Below, piece by piece: positions 1 through 8,392 of a stretch of 15,067 nucleotides of DNA. Where the stretch lies: NCBI GenBank assembly GCA_018897415.1, contig JAHIKR010000281.1, positions 1 to 15,067 of the forward strand. The letters run 5' to 3'. The stretch comes from Pseudomonadota bacterium. GTDB taxonomy: Bacteria > Desulfobacterota > Desulfobacteria > Desulfobacterales > ETH-SRB1. Position 1 is the stretch's first letter; every line of letters begins with the position of its first letter. The notes under the pieces were generated by a model. The model ran no database searches, had not been told where the DNA came from, and worked only from the letters and a program-made list of their open reading frames with translations. The translations under genes and the position numbers were made by a program.

Positions 1-1
1 C

Positions 2-283
2 CCTTGCACTGTTTCCAGCTATGATCTTTACTGGATTGCTATTCATCCGGATTTTAAAAGAAAGGGATTAGGACGAATGGTATTAAATGAAACCGAACGT
101 TTAATTTATGAATCCAGTGGAACACGTATTTATATCGATACATCTCAGCGGTCACATTATTCTGGTACTCGTTCTTTTTATGAACGGTGTGGTTATAATG
201 TGACATCAATACTTAAAGACTTTTATGCTTTAGGAGACGGAAAAGTTATTTACAGCAAGACTCTTGCTGACAAAAGAGCTTAA
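2..283 (+). CDS. GNAT-family N-acetyltransferase, 3' part only
   Basis: Only the C-terminal 93 residues lie in the window; the gene starts upstream of base 1. The reading frame is open from base 2 to the TAA ending at 283. The stretch WIAIHPDFKRKGLG is the acetyl-CoA pyrophosphate-binding motif A of GNAT enzymes (a beta strand, then R/K-x-G-x-G). The later SFYERCGY segment matches the family's motif B, where an aromatic-rich helix and strand close the active site. GNAT enzymes move an acetyl group from acetyl-CoA to an amine; nothing here identifies the acceptor. The ending DFYALGDGKVIYSKTL is typical of small stand-alone GNATs. A terminator follows at once, so the gene is transcriptionally separate from the defence genes. 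Fold assignment is confident; the substrate is unknown. Confidence 0.82.
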   Translation, partial: PCTVSSYDLYWIAIHPDFKRKGLGRMVLNETERLIYESSGTRIYIDTSQRSHYSGTRSFYERCGYNVTSILKDFYALGDGKVIYSKTLADKRA

Positions 284-311
284 GGGTGGGTATAGGTGTT
301 AAAACTTGAAG

Positions 312-350
312 GGCTGTTGAGATATGAATTCTTAACGGCCTTTTTTCTTT
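312..350 (+). terminator. Rho-independent terminator after the acetyltransferase gene
   Basis: An 11-bp stem (GGCTGTTGAGA at 312-322 pairing with TCTTAACGGCC at 330-340, two G-U pairs) closes a short loop. It is followed directly by TTTTTTCTTT. Position and form fit an intrinsic terminator for the gene ending at 283. Confidence 0.8.
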
Positions 351-422
351 ATAAAAAATCAAACTTTTGCAAAAAACCAAGAAGATATTGATAAATTCAA
401 AATCATACTTCAGATTTGGCCA

Positions 423-684
423 ATGGTCAGAAGAAATCTTGAAACTTCAATTAGAATATATTCCAGAGAATACCCATTAGTTGCTATTGTCGGCCCAAAA
501 CAGAGCGGAAAGACTACAATGGCAAGATACATGTTCCCTGACCATAACCACCTGTCAATGGAAAATCTTGAAGTTTGCCATTCTGAAGAGCAACACATCT
601 GAAAAAGGATTTGTCATATACAGAGGCGAAGATGTTATTGGAAAAACATCGGCTGTCAGAGTTATTCCCTGGTGGTATTTATAA
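423..684 (+). pseudogene. Remnant of an AAA_14/DUF4143 ATPase, internally deleted and frameshifted
   Basis: From ATG 423 one frame reads a 59-residue peptide with YPLVAIVGPKQSGKTTMARY, a Walker A motif in the sequence style of the N-terminus of AAA_14/DUF4143 ATPases (usually about 380-420 residues). It runs into a TGA at 600-602. In another frame the stretch from about 565 to the TAA at 684 reads LKSNTSEKGFVIYRGEDV and ends in VRVIPWWYL, like the C-terminal nuclease-like end of the same family (ending VKVIPWxxL). So about 300 residues between the two ends are missing, and the join also changes frame. The Walker B, sensor and most of the DUF4143 domain are absent, so no working product is expected. 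The family is common in mobile and defence regions; its role is poorly defined. Confidence 0.72.
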
Positions 685-961
685 AAAAGGGGAATAACGG
701 GGATTTCATGATCTGAGCGAGGTTGTTCTTGAAAGAACTAACAGAAATCGATCAACAAATAAATGAATAGTATCAGGCAGGTTGCGACAGGAGTGGATGT
801 AGTCAGGCGATAAAAGATATGCCCGTTGGCTGTAAGCAGAGCTTTGTTGCGAAGTGAGGAGATATCAGAACATAATAGATTCATTGATTTTTTCACTTTG
901 CAAGGTTATAGATGACATCGGAAAGACGCAAGTAAGGAACTCTTCAAAAAAGGATACTCTA
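685..961 (+). other. Intergenic stretch between the ATPase remnant and the helicase gene
   Basis: I find no convincing intact gene here. There is a small inverted repeat, GTTCTT-GA-AAGAAC, at 725-738. One frame reads ELTEIDQQINE up to a TAG at 768-770, which faintly resembles the extreme C-terminus of Eco57I-type methylases, but it is too short to call. The last part holds the promoter candidate for the helicase operon. The helicase frame stays open upstream to a GTG at 854, but that start has no Shine-Dalgarno and I think it is not used. Confidence 0.5.
884..912 (+). promoter_or_regulatory. Candidate sigma-70 promoter for the helicase-methylase operon
   Basis: TTGATT at 884-889 (4 of 6 consensus bases) is followed after exactly 17 nt by TATAGA at 907-912 (4 of 6). 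This would start transcription near 918-920, about 43 nt before the ATG at 962, which has its own AAAGGA Shine-Dalgarno. The position excludes the upstream GTG start at 854 for this transcript. It is a by-eye match without expression support. Confidence 0.4.
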
Positions 962-3900
962 ATGCCGCGCATTTTTGACAACATAGAAAAGAGCCTTCTG
1001 CCCGCTTTACAGGAAACCCTTGAATTATCCGATCGTGCGGACTTTTGTGTGGGATATTTCAACCTTCGTGGCTGGAAAGAATTAGATTCATATATCGAGA
1101 CATGGTCTGGTGGAAAAGACCATTGTTGCCGCCTTCTCGTGGGAATGCAGAAGTTGCCTCAGGATGAATTGCGGCAGGTAATGAGGCTTTCAAGAGCCGA
1201 TAGCGGCATGGATAACCAGACGGCAATTCGTCTTAAGAAAAAATTAGCCGAGGAGTTCCGGGATCAACTGATGGTCGGCGCGCCTACAAACGAAGACGAA
1301 ATCGGCCTGCGCCGGTTAGCCGCCCAGATTAAAGCAAAAAAAGTTATCGTTAAGTTGTTCCTTAGACACCCTTTACATGCAAAGCTATATCTGCTTTTCC
1401 GGCCTGATCCGGTCAATCCCGCTACAGGATATCTTGGGAGCAGCAATCTGACTTTTTCGGGCCTGTCAAGGCAGGGCGAATTAAATATAGACGTCCTTGA
1501 CCATGACGCGTGTAAAAAACTCGCCCAATGGTTTGATGACCGCTGGAATGACCGCTGGTGTATCGATATCTCAGATGAGCTGGTCCAGATTATTGGTGAA
1601 AGCTGGGCGCGTGAAGAGCCAATCCCCCCTTATCATATATACATTAAAATGGCATACCATCTCTCGCGAGAGGCTCGCGCGGGTCTTTCCGAGTTCCGGA
1701 TTCCACGGGAGTTCGGTCAAAGACTTTTTGAATTTCAAAAAGCTGCCGTAAAAATCGCTGCACACCATATCAATAAGAGAGGGGGAGTCCTGATCGGTGA
1801 TGTAGTGGGCCTGGGTAAAACCCTCATGGCAACCGCTGTTGCACGTATTCTTGAAGATGACCTGGGTCTGGAAACATTGATCATCTGTCCCAGGAATCTG
1901 GTAGATATGTGGAAAGACTATCGTGATAGGTATCGCCTTCGCGCAAGGGTACTTTCCATCGGCCAGGTTATCAGCCAGTTGCCGGACTTGAGGCGATTCA
2001 GGCTTGTTTTAATAGATGAAAGTCATAACCTGCGCAACCGTGAAGGTAAACGCTATCATGCGATCCAGGAATATATAAACGAAAATGAGAGTAAAGTTAT
2101 TCTTCTCTCAGCCACACCTTACAACAAAACCTACCTTGATCTATCAAACCAGTTACGCCTTTTTGTTCCGGAAGACAAAGAATTAACCATCCGGCCTGAA
2201 CGATTGTTAAAGGATATGGGTGAGATTGAGTTCAGACGTCGGCATCAGTGTCCCATACGTTCTTTAGCTGCTTTTGAAAAGAGCGAATATGCGGATGATT
2301 GGCGCGAACTCATGCGCCTTTTCCTTGTCAGGCGCACCAGGAGTTTTATTCAGGATAACTATGCGGAAACCGATCCCGAAAATGAGCGCAAATACCTTAC
2401 ATTTGAAGATGGAAACCGATCTTATTTTCCCGAGCGAGTGCCAAAAACGATAAAGTTCAAGATCGACGACAAGGATCCGGATGATCAGTATGCAAAACTT
2501 TATGCTTCGGATGTAGTCGATACAATCAACGGCTTAAGACTTCCTCGCTACGGATTAGGTAATTATGTTAAGGAATCCCACCGAAAACTGCCCACCCAAT
2601 CTGAAATCAGAGCGTTGAACGATCTTTCCCGCGCAGGGAAAAGGCTCATGGGTTTTTGCCGCACCAATATTTTCAAGCGGCTGGAGAGCAGCGGGGATGC
2701 ATTCATTCTATCTATTGAACGACACATTCTGCGCAATTACATTTTTCTCCACGCAATCGAGCAAGGTCAGCCTCTTCCTATCGGCACCCAGGATGCCGGA
2801 TTGCTCGATGCCCGTATTTTCGATGAAGATGCCGATGCAACGAGCATTACATCAGACCTGTTCGATAATGAAGATAATACAGGTGAAAATGAGATTGATG
2901 AGAAGGGATCGCTGAAATTCGAGAAAGACTACAAAAATCGGGCTGCTGAAATTTATGCAAAATACGCCTTAGAATATAAAAACCGTTTCAGATGGCTGCG
3001 CCCGGAGCTTTTTATCAAGGCTCTGGCAAACGATTTACAGAGCGACGGAAACGCTCTTTTAGGAATACTAAAAAAATGCGGTGATTGGGATTCGACTAAA
3101 GACACCAAGCTTGAAGCTTTGTTCAAGATGATAGCTGAAAAACATCCCGGTGAGAAAGTTATTGTTTTTACCCAATTTGCCGACACTGTGCGCTATCTGG
3201 AAAAACACTTGAAACTCAGTGGTGTATTAAGCTTGTCAGGCGTGACAGGAGATTCACCTGACCCAACAGCTCTTGCCTGGCGTTTCAGTCCGGAGAGTAA
3301 TGAAAAACGTGGACGGATTAAACCTGATGATGAACTGCGGGTTCTTGTTGCAACAGATGTCCTCAGCGAAGGTCAAAATTTGCAGGATTGCTTTATTGTG
3401 GTTAACTACGATTTGCCTTGGGCCATTATTCGATTGATCCAGCGTGCCGGGCGTGTTGATCGAATCGGTCAGAAGGCGGAAAATATTCTTTGCTACTCCT
3501 TTCTTCCAGCAGAGGGAGTGGAGCGTATCATTCGTCTCAGGGATCGAGTGCGGTTAAGATTGCAGGAAAATGCGGAGGTTGTTGGCACGGACGAAGCATT
3601 CTTTGAAGATGACTGCAATGATCAGGCGGTAGTAGACCTTTACAATGAAAAAGCAGGAATTCTGGATGGGGATGATGATACAGAGGTCGATCTTGCATCC
3701 TATGCTTATCAGATCTGGAAAAATGCCGCAGATGCGGACCCAAAGCTTAAAAGAATCATTCCTGCCATGCCTTCGGTGGTCTATTCCACAAGAGAGCTTA
3801 AATCAGAAAGCACAAAACCGGAAGGGGTTTTGGTTTATATGCGGACAGGTGAAGGCAACGATGCTCTTGCCTGGATTGACCAAAAAGGCGGTAGTGTGAC

Positions 3901-4354
3901 GGAATCGCAGTTTGAAATCCTTAAAGCTGCAAAATGCCGTCCGGATACAGCCGCCATCCCCCGACATGAAAATCATCACGAACTGGTAAAAAAAGGTGTT
4001 GACCTCCTGATTGAAGAAGAACGACACGTTGGCGGCCAGTTGGGAAGACCCTCGGGCGCTCGCTTTCGCACTTATGAACGGCTTAAAGAGTATGCATGGG
4101 AAGTCGAAGGCACGATGTTTGAGTCAAGGGAATTGCTTAGCGCAATAGACGATATCTACCGTTATCCTTTACGCCAATCTGCTATCGATACCCTGAACCG
4201 CCAGCTTCGAAGCGGTATATCGAATATGGCTTTAGCTCAACTGGTTATTGCGCTCAGAGAAGAAGACCGCCTCTGTCTTATTCATAAAGAGGATGGGGAA
4301 GTACGTGAACCGAAAATCATCTGTTCCATGGGTCTGGTGGAAAAGAACCTATAG
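962..4354 (+). CDS. PLD-like nuclease domain fused to SNF2-type helicase (DrmD-like)
   Basis: This 1130-residue cytoplasmic protein joins an N-terminal phospholipase-D-type domain to a superfamily 2 helicase motor. The PLD half shows one HxK motif (H139, K141 in LHAKLYLLF) and GSSNLTFSGL at 159-168, so an active PLD nuclease would need a dimer. The motor has Walker A GDVVGLGKT (K286), DESH box (352-355), SATP (383-386), and ATDVLSEGQNLQ with QRAGRVDRIGQ (from 827), the motif V/VI pattern of SNF2/RapA-type enzymes. An acidic linker lies at about 621-650. I chose ATG 962 over an in-frame GTG at 854: it has AAAGGA seven bases upstream, and MPRIFDNIEKSLLPAL is how relatives seem to start. The methylase gene follows 23 nt later. 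Likely role: ATP-driven DNA translocation and nucleolytic restriction of unmodified DNA. It is similar in layout to DISARM DrmD, but assignment to DISARM is not supported. Confidence 0.88.
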   Translation: MPRIFDNIEKSLLPALQETLELSDRADFCVGYFNLRGWKELDSYIETWSGGKDHCCRLLVGMQKLPQDELRQVMRLSRADSGMDNQTAIRLKKKLAEEFRDQLMVGAPTNEDEIGLRRLAAQIKAKKVIVKLFLRHPLHAKLYLLFRPDPVNPATGYLGSSNLTFSGLSRQGELNIDVLDHDACKKLAQWFDDRWNDRWCIDISDELVQIIGESWAREEPIPPYHIYIKMAYHLSREARAGLSEFRIPREFGQRLFEFQKAAVKIAAHHINKRGGVLIGDVVGLGKTLMATAVARILEDDLGLETLIICPRNLVDMWKDYRDRYRLRARVLSIGQVISQLPDLRRFRLVLIDESHNLRNREGKRYHAIQEYINENESKVILLSATPYNKTYLDLSNQLRLFVPEDKELTIRPERLLKDMGEIEFRRRHQCPIRSLAAFEKSEYADDWRELMRLFLVRRTRSFIQDNYAETDPENERKYLTFEDGNRSYFPERVPKTIKFKIDDKDPDDQYAKLYASDVVDTINGLRLPRYGLGNYVKESHRKLPTQSEIRALNDLSRAGKRLMGFCRTNIFKRLESSGDAFILSIERHILRNYIFLHAIEQGQPLPIGTQDAGLLDARIFDEDADATSITSDLFDNEDNTGENEIDEKGSLKFEKDYKNRAAEIYAKYALEYKNRFRWLRPELFIKALANDLQSDGNALLGILKKCGDWDSTKDTKLEALFKMIAEKHPGEKVIVFTQFADTVRYLEKHLKLSGVLSLSGVTGDSPDPTALAWRFSPESNEKRGRIKPDDELRVLVATDVLSEGQNLQDCFIVVNYDLPWAIIRLIQRAGRVDRIGQKAENILCYSFLPAEGVERIIRLRDRVRLRLQENAEVVGTDEAFFEDDCNDQAVVDLYNEKAGILDGDDDTEVDLASYAYQIWKNAADADPKLKRIIPAMPSVVYSTRELKSESTKPEGVLVYMRTGEGNDALAWIDQKGGSVTESQFEILKAAKCRPDTAAIPRHENHHELVKKGVDLLIEEERHVGGQLGRPSGARFRTYERLKEYAWEVEGTMFESRELLSAIDDIYRYPLRQSAIDTLNRQLRSGISNMALAQLVIALREEDRLCLIHKEDGEVREPKIICSMGLVEKNL

Positions 4355-4377
4355 CTTAAGGAGACCATTTCAGGACT

Positions 4378-7300
4378 ATGCCTCTTAACCTTGAACGAAG
4401 CCGAAGGCTCCTCCGGGAGTTTGACTTCAAAACCCTGTTTGTCGAAGAGTTAGGATGGGATCATTATACCACTACCCTTGACATTCCGGTTGACGGCCAG
4501 AACTTCCCGCTTGGCGCTATTGCAGAAAAACGCGGCATAGTTGTTTTTGTGTGTGGGCCGGCGAGCAATGGATCAATGCCCGATTACTCAATTCGGCGAA
4601 AGATTGAACGACAGGTTACAAAATCCCATCACGAGCATCTCATAATTTATCTTAATGCAGATAAGACCAGGCAGGTCTGGCAATGGGTGAAACGGCAGCC
4701 CGGCAAGCCTGCTCAATGCCGCGAGCACACCTATTATGCAGGCCAGTCTGGCGATTTGCTTATACAGAAAATAGACAACCTTGTCTTCACTCTTGATGAT
4801 GAAGAAAAAGGTGTAACTATTTTAGATGCGAGCAGACGTACCAGAAAGGCATTTGATGTAGAAAAAGTCACAAAGAAGTTCTACGACCGGTTCAAGACAG
4901 AGCACGAAAAGTTTTTAAAGTTCCTGCAGGGCATTCCCGAAGAAAAGTTTCAGAGGTGGTATATATCCGTCATGCTGAACCGCCTCATGTTCATCTATTT
5001 CATCCAGAAAAAGGGCTTTCTCGATAATAATACAGATTACCTGAGGTCCTGCCTGCGCAAGAGCAAAGAACACAGCAATAACGGGTATTACAAGAATTTC
5101 CTCTGCCCGCTCTTTTTTGAGGGCTTTGCCAAAAAAGAGGAAGACCGCACTCCGGAAACAAACAGGCTTTTGGGCAAGGTGCCTTATCTTGATGGAGGTC
5201 TTTTCCAAAGGCATCAGATTGAAAAGCTGCACGGCAAAGAAATTCAGATCGAAGATGCGGCATTTGAAAATCTCTTTGCATTTTTTGAGGAGTACAACTG
5301 GCACCTTGATGAACGCCCGCTCAGAGCTGATAATGAAATCAACCCGGATGTCCTTGGCTATATCTTTGAAAAATACATCAACCAGAAACAGATGGGGGCT
5401 TATTACACTAAAGAGGATATCACGGAGTATATCAGCAAAAACACTATTATTCCCTTTCTGTTTGATCAGTCCCAAAAGAAGTGCAAAATTGCCTTTGAAG
5501 AAGAGCAGTCTGTATGGCGACTGCTCAAAGAAGATCCTGACCGGTATATCTATGATGCTGTGAAAAAAGGGGTAGAATCAGACCTGCCCGAAGAAATCGC
5601 TGTTGGAATAAAGAATGTTTCAAAGCGCACAGAATGGAACAAGCCTGCGGCTTCAGAATATGCTCTGCCTACCGAAATCTGGCGAGAGGTGGTGGCCCGG
5701 CGGCAGCGCTACGAAGAAGTCTATGGCAAACTCTCAAACGGTGAGATCAGTTCAATCAACGATCTTATAACCTATAATCTCGACATTCGCCAGTTTGCCC
5801 AGGATGTGATTGAAAATTGTGAAGGCCCTGAACTGCTCCGCGCCATTTACTACACCATAGCAGGCCGGATACCGGAAAAGTCGAATGAGCAGTTTCAACC
5901 AGGGATGAGTGTTTTGGACCCGACTTGCGGTTCAGGCGCTTTTCTCTTTGCCGCGCTTAACATACTTGAACCGCTGTATGAGGCATGCCTTGACCGGATG
6001 CAGGTCTTTCTCGAAGAACTGGAAAGCTCAGGACAGAAACACCGCTCCGACAAATTCGGTGATTTCCAAAAAATCGTCAAACGGATAGACGAGCACCCAA
6101 ACCGCCGTTATTTCATCCTCAAGTCGATCATACTAAGCAACCTGTACGGTGTGGACATCATGGAGGAAGCAACAGAAATCTGCAAGCTTCGTCTCTTTCT
6201 CAAACTGGTTGCCCAGGTTGATAGTGTTGATAAGATCGAGCCGTTGCCGGACATTGATTTTAATATCCGGGCAGGAAACACTTTAGTCGGTTTTGCAAAC
6301 AAGGATGAAGTCAGGGAGGCAATTACTACATCTAAAGCAGGTCTTCAAAAGCAACAAACGCTTATGTTTGGCGAAAAAGTTGATGCCCTGAAACAAATAG
6401 AGGAAAAGGCCGAAATTGCTGACAGGGCATTCAAGAAATTCCGGCAGATGCAGACAGAGCATGGAATGGATACAAAGGATTTTTCTGATGCTAAAGATGA
6501 ACTTGGCAGCAGGTTGAAGCTCCTTTCAGATGAACTGGATCGTTACCTCGCTTCGGAATATGGGATTGACCGAAACAACATACCTTCTGAGAAGAAATAC
6601 AACAAGGAGTTCGCCAAATGGCAAGAAAGCCACCAGCCTTTTCACTGGTTCAGCGAGTTTTATGGGATTGTTAATGAAGGCGGGTTTGATGTGATTATTG
6701 GAAATCCGCCGTATGTGGAATATAGTAAAGTTAAGAAAGAATATACTTTACGAGGATACAAGACAGAACTGTGTGGCAATTTGTATGCTTTTACAGTCGA
6801 ACGATGCTTTCGCATTTTGCTTGATGCTGGTTATTTTAGCATGATTGTACAACTTCCAATTGTTTGCACAGATAGAATGATACCTCTCCAAAAGCTGTGT
6901 CTTGACTGTAGTTCTTTTCTTTGGTTTGCAAATTTTGATGACCGTCCGGCTCGACTCTTTGGCGGTTTGGAGCACATTAGAGCTTCCATTTTTTTGAACA
7001 AAAAAGGCAAGCATAAAAACCAAGACAAGCATGTCTTTTCTACTACCTATAATCGCTGGTACTCAGAAATTCGTCCTTCCCTGTTTGATTTGTTATCTTT
7101 TGCTATAATATCTGAACTGTTAATGGAAGGAGCCATTCCCAAAATTGGACATTCTATTCCAACTTCAATAATGAAGCAAATTAGTCCTTTTAAAGCTTTA
7201 AGAAATTATCTTGGCATGAATTCGCTATTTGAGGTCTATTTCCACAATGCTCCTCAATACTGGGTTAGAGCAATGGATTTTACCCCTTATTTCTGGAATG

Positions 7301-7737
7301 AGCGTAATGGAGAGCAAATTTCAACTCAGACTAAATCTTTGCGTTTGTTATCAGAGTTAGACGCGTCGGTGATAGTGGCAAGCTTAAACAGTTCAATATT
7401 TTACTGGTGGTTCATCATACTTTCCGATTGTCGTCATCTGAATATGCGTGAAATTGAAAACTTCCCCATCGGAATTAACGAAATGGAAAAACCAATAAAA
7501 CAGAAATTGTCCGAACTTACCAAAAAATTAATGCTTGATTTGAAACAGCATGCGCAACGTAAAGAGTGTTTCTATAAAACTACAGGGAGGGTAATTTATG
7601 ATGAATTTAATTTGAAATTTTCCAAACCCATCATCGACAAAATCGACAGCGTCTTAGCAAAACACTATGGCTTCACAGACGAAGAACTCGACTTCATCAT
7701 AAATTACGACATCAAGTATCGTATGGGATTGAGCTGA
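4378..7737 (+). CDS. Eco57I-like N6-adenine DNA methyltransferase, large multidomain
   Basis: A 1119-residue class I methyltransferase using S-adenosylmethionine to methylate adenine. Domains in order: an N-terminal region (about 1-150) with a possible degenerate PD-(D/E)xK-like strand (AEKRGIVVFVC); a helical region with MGAYYTKEDI at 339-348, typical before the catalytic domain of type IIG/PglX-type enzymes; motif I DPTCGSGAF from D514; YGVDI with D593; the catalytic NPPY at 776-779; and a C-terminal target-recognition region with FYWWF from 1008. Size and layout match the type IIG/DrmMI/PglX group. ATG 4378 follows an AAGGAG rather far upstream. Paired with the helicase, it probably protects host DNA while the helicase-nuclease attacks unmodified DNA. 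The stretch coding for residues after about 779 is clearly richer in A+T than the rest, suggesting exchange of the specificity domain. The methyltransferase call is firm; a built-in nuclease is only a possibility. Confidence 0.9.
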   Translation: MPLNLERSRRLLREFDFKTLFVEELGWDHYTTTLDIPVDGQNFPLGAIAEKRGIVVFVCGPASNGSMPDYSIRRKIERQVTKSHHEHLIIYLNADKTRQVWQWVKRQPGKPAQCREHTYYAGQSGDLLIQKIDNLVFTLDDEEKGVTILDASRRTRKAFDVEKVTKKFYDRFKTEHEKFLKFLQGIPEEKFQRWYISVMLNRLMFIYFIQKKGFLDNNTDYLRSCLRKSKEHSNNGYYKNFLCPLFFEGFAKKEEDRTPETNRLLGKVPYLDGGLFQRHQIEKLHGKEIQIEDAAFENLFAFFEEYNWHLDERPLRADNEINPDVLGYIFEKYINQKQMGAYYTKEDITEYISKNTIIPFLFDQSQKKCKIAFEEEQSVWRLLKEDPDRYIYDAVKKGVESDLPEEIAVGIKNVSKRTEWNKPAASEYALPTEIWREVVARRQRYEEVYGKLSNGEISSINDLITYNLDIRQFAQDVIENCEGPELLRAIYYTIAGRIPEKSNEQFQPGMSVLDPTCGSGAFLFAALNILEPLYEACLDRMQVFLEELESSGQKHRSDKFGDFQKIVKRIDEHPNRRYFILKSIILSNLYGVDIMEEATEICKLRLFLKLVAQVDSVDKIEPLPDIDFNIRAGNTLVGFANKDEVREAITTSKAGLQKQQTLMFGEKVDALKQIEEKAEIADRAFKKFRQMQTEHGMDTKDFSDAKDELGSRLKLLSDELDRYLASEYGIDRNNIPSEKKYNKEFAKWQESHQPFHWFSEFYGIVNEGGFDVIIGNPPYVEYSKVKKEYTLRGYKTELCGNLYAFTVERCFRILLDAGYFSMIVQLPIVCTDRMIPLQKLCLDCSSFLWFANFDDRPARLFGGLEHIRASIFLNKKGKHKNQDKHVFSTTYNRWYSEIRPSLFDLLSFAIISELLMEGAIPKIGHSIPTSIMKQISPFKALRNYLGMNSLFEVYFHNAPQYWVRAMDFTPYFWNERNGEQISTQTKSLRLLSELDASVIVASLNSSIFYWWFIILSDCRHLNMREIENFPIGINEMEKPIKQKLSELTKKLMLDLKQHAQRKECFYKTTGRVIYDEFNLKFSKPIIDKIDSVLAKHYGFTDEELDFIINYDIKYRMGLS

Positions 7738-7740
7738 GAG

Positions 7741-8379
7741 ATGGAAACAACTAACCTGAAGAAAAACAACCCGCATTATCCCTCAGCATTGAAGCAGCAT
7801 CTGGGCAAAGACGCTCCGAATAACATCTCATCCATTGGAAACCTCGATATTCTCCGCCATAACTCAACATCCTTTTTTTGCTCGACAAAATGCCCAGGCG
7901 ATCTGATAGTAAAAACCTATGACTTTGCGCAAATTTTAAGGGATGCCGACATGACGGTTATCAGCGGATTCCATTCGCCCATGGAACGTGAATGCCTCAC
8001 AATACTTTTACGCGGCGCCCAGCCCGTCATTGTATGCCCTGCAAAAAGCATCGACAACATGCGGATAAACAGAGAGTACAAAAAACCCTTGAAGGACGGA
8101 CGACTGCTTTTTCTCTCCCCATTTGATAAAAATCAACGACGTATTTCCGCTAAGTCGTCCCATTACCGCAATCTATTTGTTGCGGCGTTGTCTGCCGTTA
8201 TTTTCGTAACCCATGCCGAACCATCCAGCAAAACCGAAGGACTCTGCCGGAGGCTTCTTTTTTGGCAAAAACCCCTCTACACATTCGACAGCGATTTCAA
8301 TAAGAATATTATAGATATGGGAGCACGTCCGGTAAAACCTGAGAATGTTTCTGAGTGGGAGGAGTTTTTTGCCTCTTGA
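7741..8379 (+). CDS. DprA/SMF-like Rossmann (SLOG) protein of the restriction-like operon
   Basis: A 212-residue protein starting 3 nt after the methylase stop, so almost certainly co-translated with it. It looks like the DprA/SMF Rossmann core: SSIGNLDIL at 30-38, FFCSTKCPGD at 45-54, VISGFHSPMEREC at 73-85 (placed like the SGxAxGID loop of DprA), GRLLFLSPF, and an RN followed by AEPSSKTEG at 159-167 in the place of DprA's SGSL turn, then a GARPV end. Full DprA is about 300-380 residues with extra N- and C-terminal domains and loads RecA on transforming single-stranded DNA. This protein has only the core, and its usual loop residues are changed (FHSPMER instead of ARGID). SLOG-fold proteins also bind nucleotide ligands in conflict systems. 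I infer a single-strand DNA or nucleotide sensor for the helicase-methylase pair. The fold is likely; the function is unproven. Confidence 0.72.
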   Translation: METTNLKKNNPHYPSALKQHLGKDAPNNISSIGNLDILRHNSTSFFCSTKCPGDLIVKTYDFAQILRDADMTVISGFHSPMERECLTILLRGAQPVIVCPAKSIDNMRINREYKKPLKDGRLLFLSPFDKNQRRISAKSSHYRNLFVAALSAVIFVTHAEPSSKTEGLCRRLLFWQKPLYTFDSDFNKNIIDMGARPVKPENVSEWEEFFAS

Positions 8380-8392
8380 CAAATTTTGTCAA
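8376..8392 (+). promoter_or_regulatory. Perfect 8+1+8 palindrome overlapping a consensus -35 box
   Basis: TTGACAAA-T-TTTGTCAA is a perfect inverted repeat with a one-base centre. Its first six bases are the exact sigma-70 -35 consensus, and it includes the stop codon of the DprA-like gene (8377-8379). The matching -10 is poor (TACTCT at 8398-8403, 16-nt spacer, 3 of 6), which would suit a weak or activator-dependent promoter. The symmetry suggests an operator for a dimeric regulator controlling the downstream three-gene module. No regulator gene lies within the window. Confidence 0.45.

Noticed and set aside
726..770. Short peptide ELTEIDQQINE as the remnant of a second methylase gene
   Set aside because: The resemblance to the C-terminal end of Eco57I-type methylases covers under a dozen residues and the frame stops at once; this can be chance.
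854..961. N-terminal extension of the helicase from a GTG start
   Set aside because: There is no Shine-Dalgarno at 854, a promoter candidate lies inside the stretch, and MPRIFDNIEKSLLPAL at 962 with AAAGGA upstream fits a normal start.
1661..1672. Perfect 12-nt palindrome CTCTCGCGAGAG
   Set aside because: It lies inside the helicase coding sequence (LSRE codons), next to other C/G-rich Arg/Ala codons, with no sign of a regulatory role.
4915..5475. 186-codon open frame on the minus strand
   Set aside because: It is fully covered by the methyltransferase gene on the plus strand, whose motifs are unmistakable; the antisense product has no recognisable domain.
962..7737. Complete DISARM system
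   Set aside because: Only DrmD-like and DrmMI-like proteins are present; no DUF1998 proteins (DrmA/DrmB) or separate PLD protein (DrmC) occur in the window.
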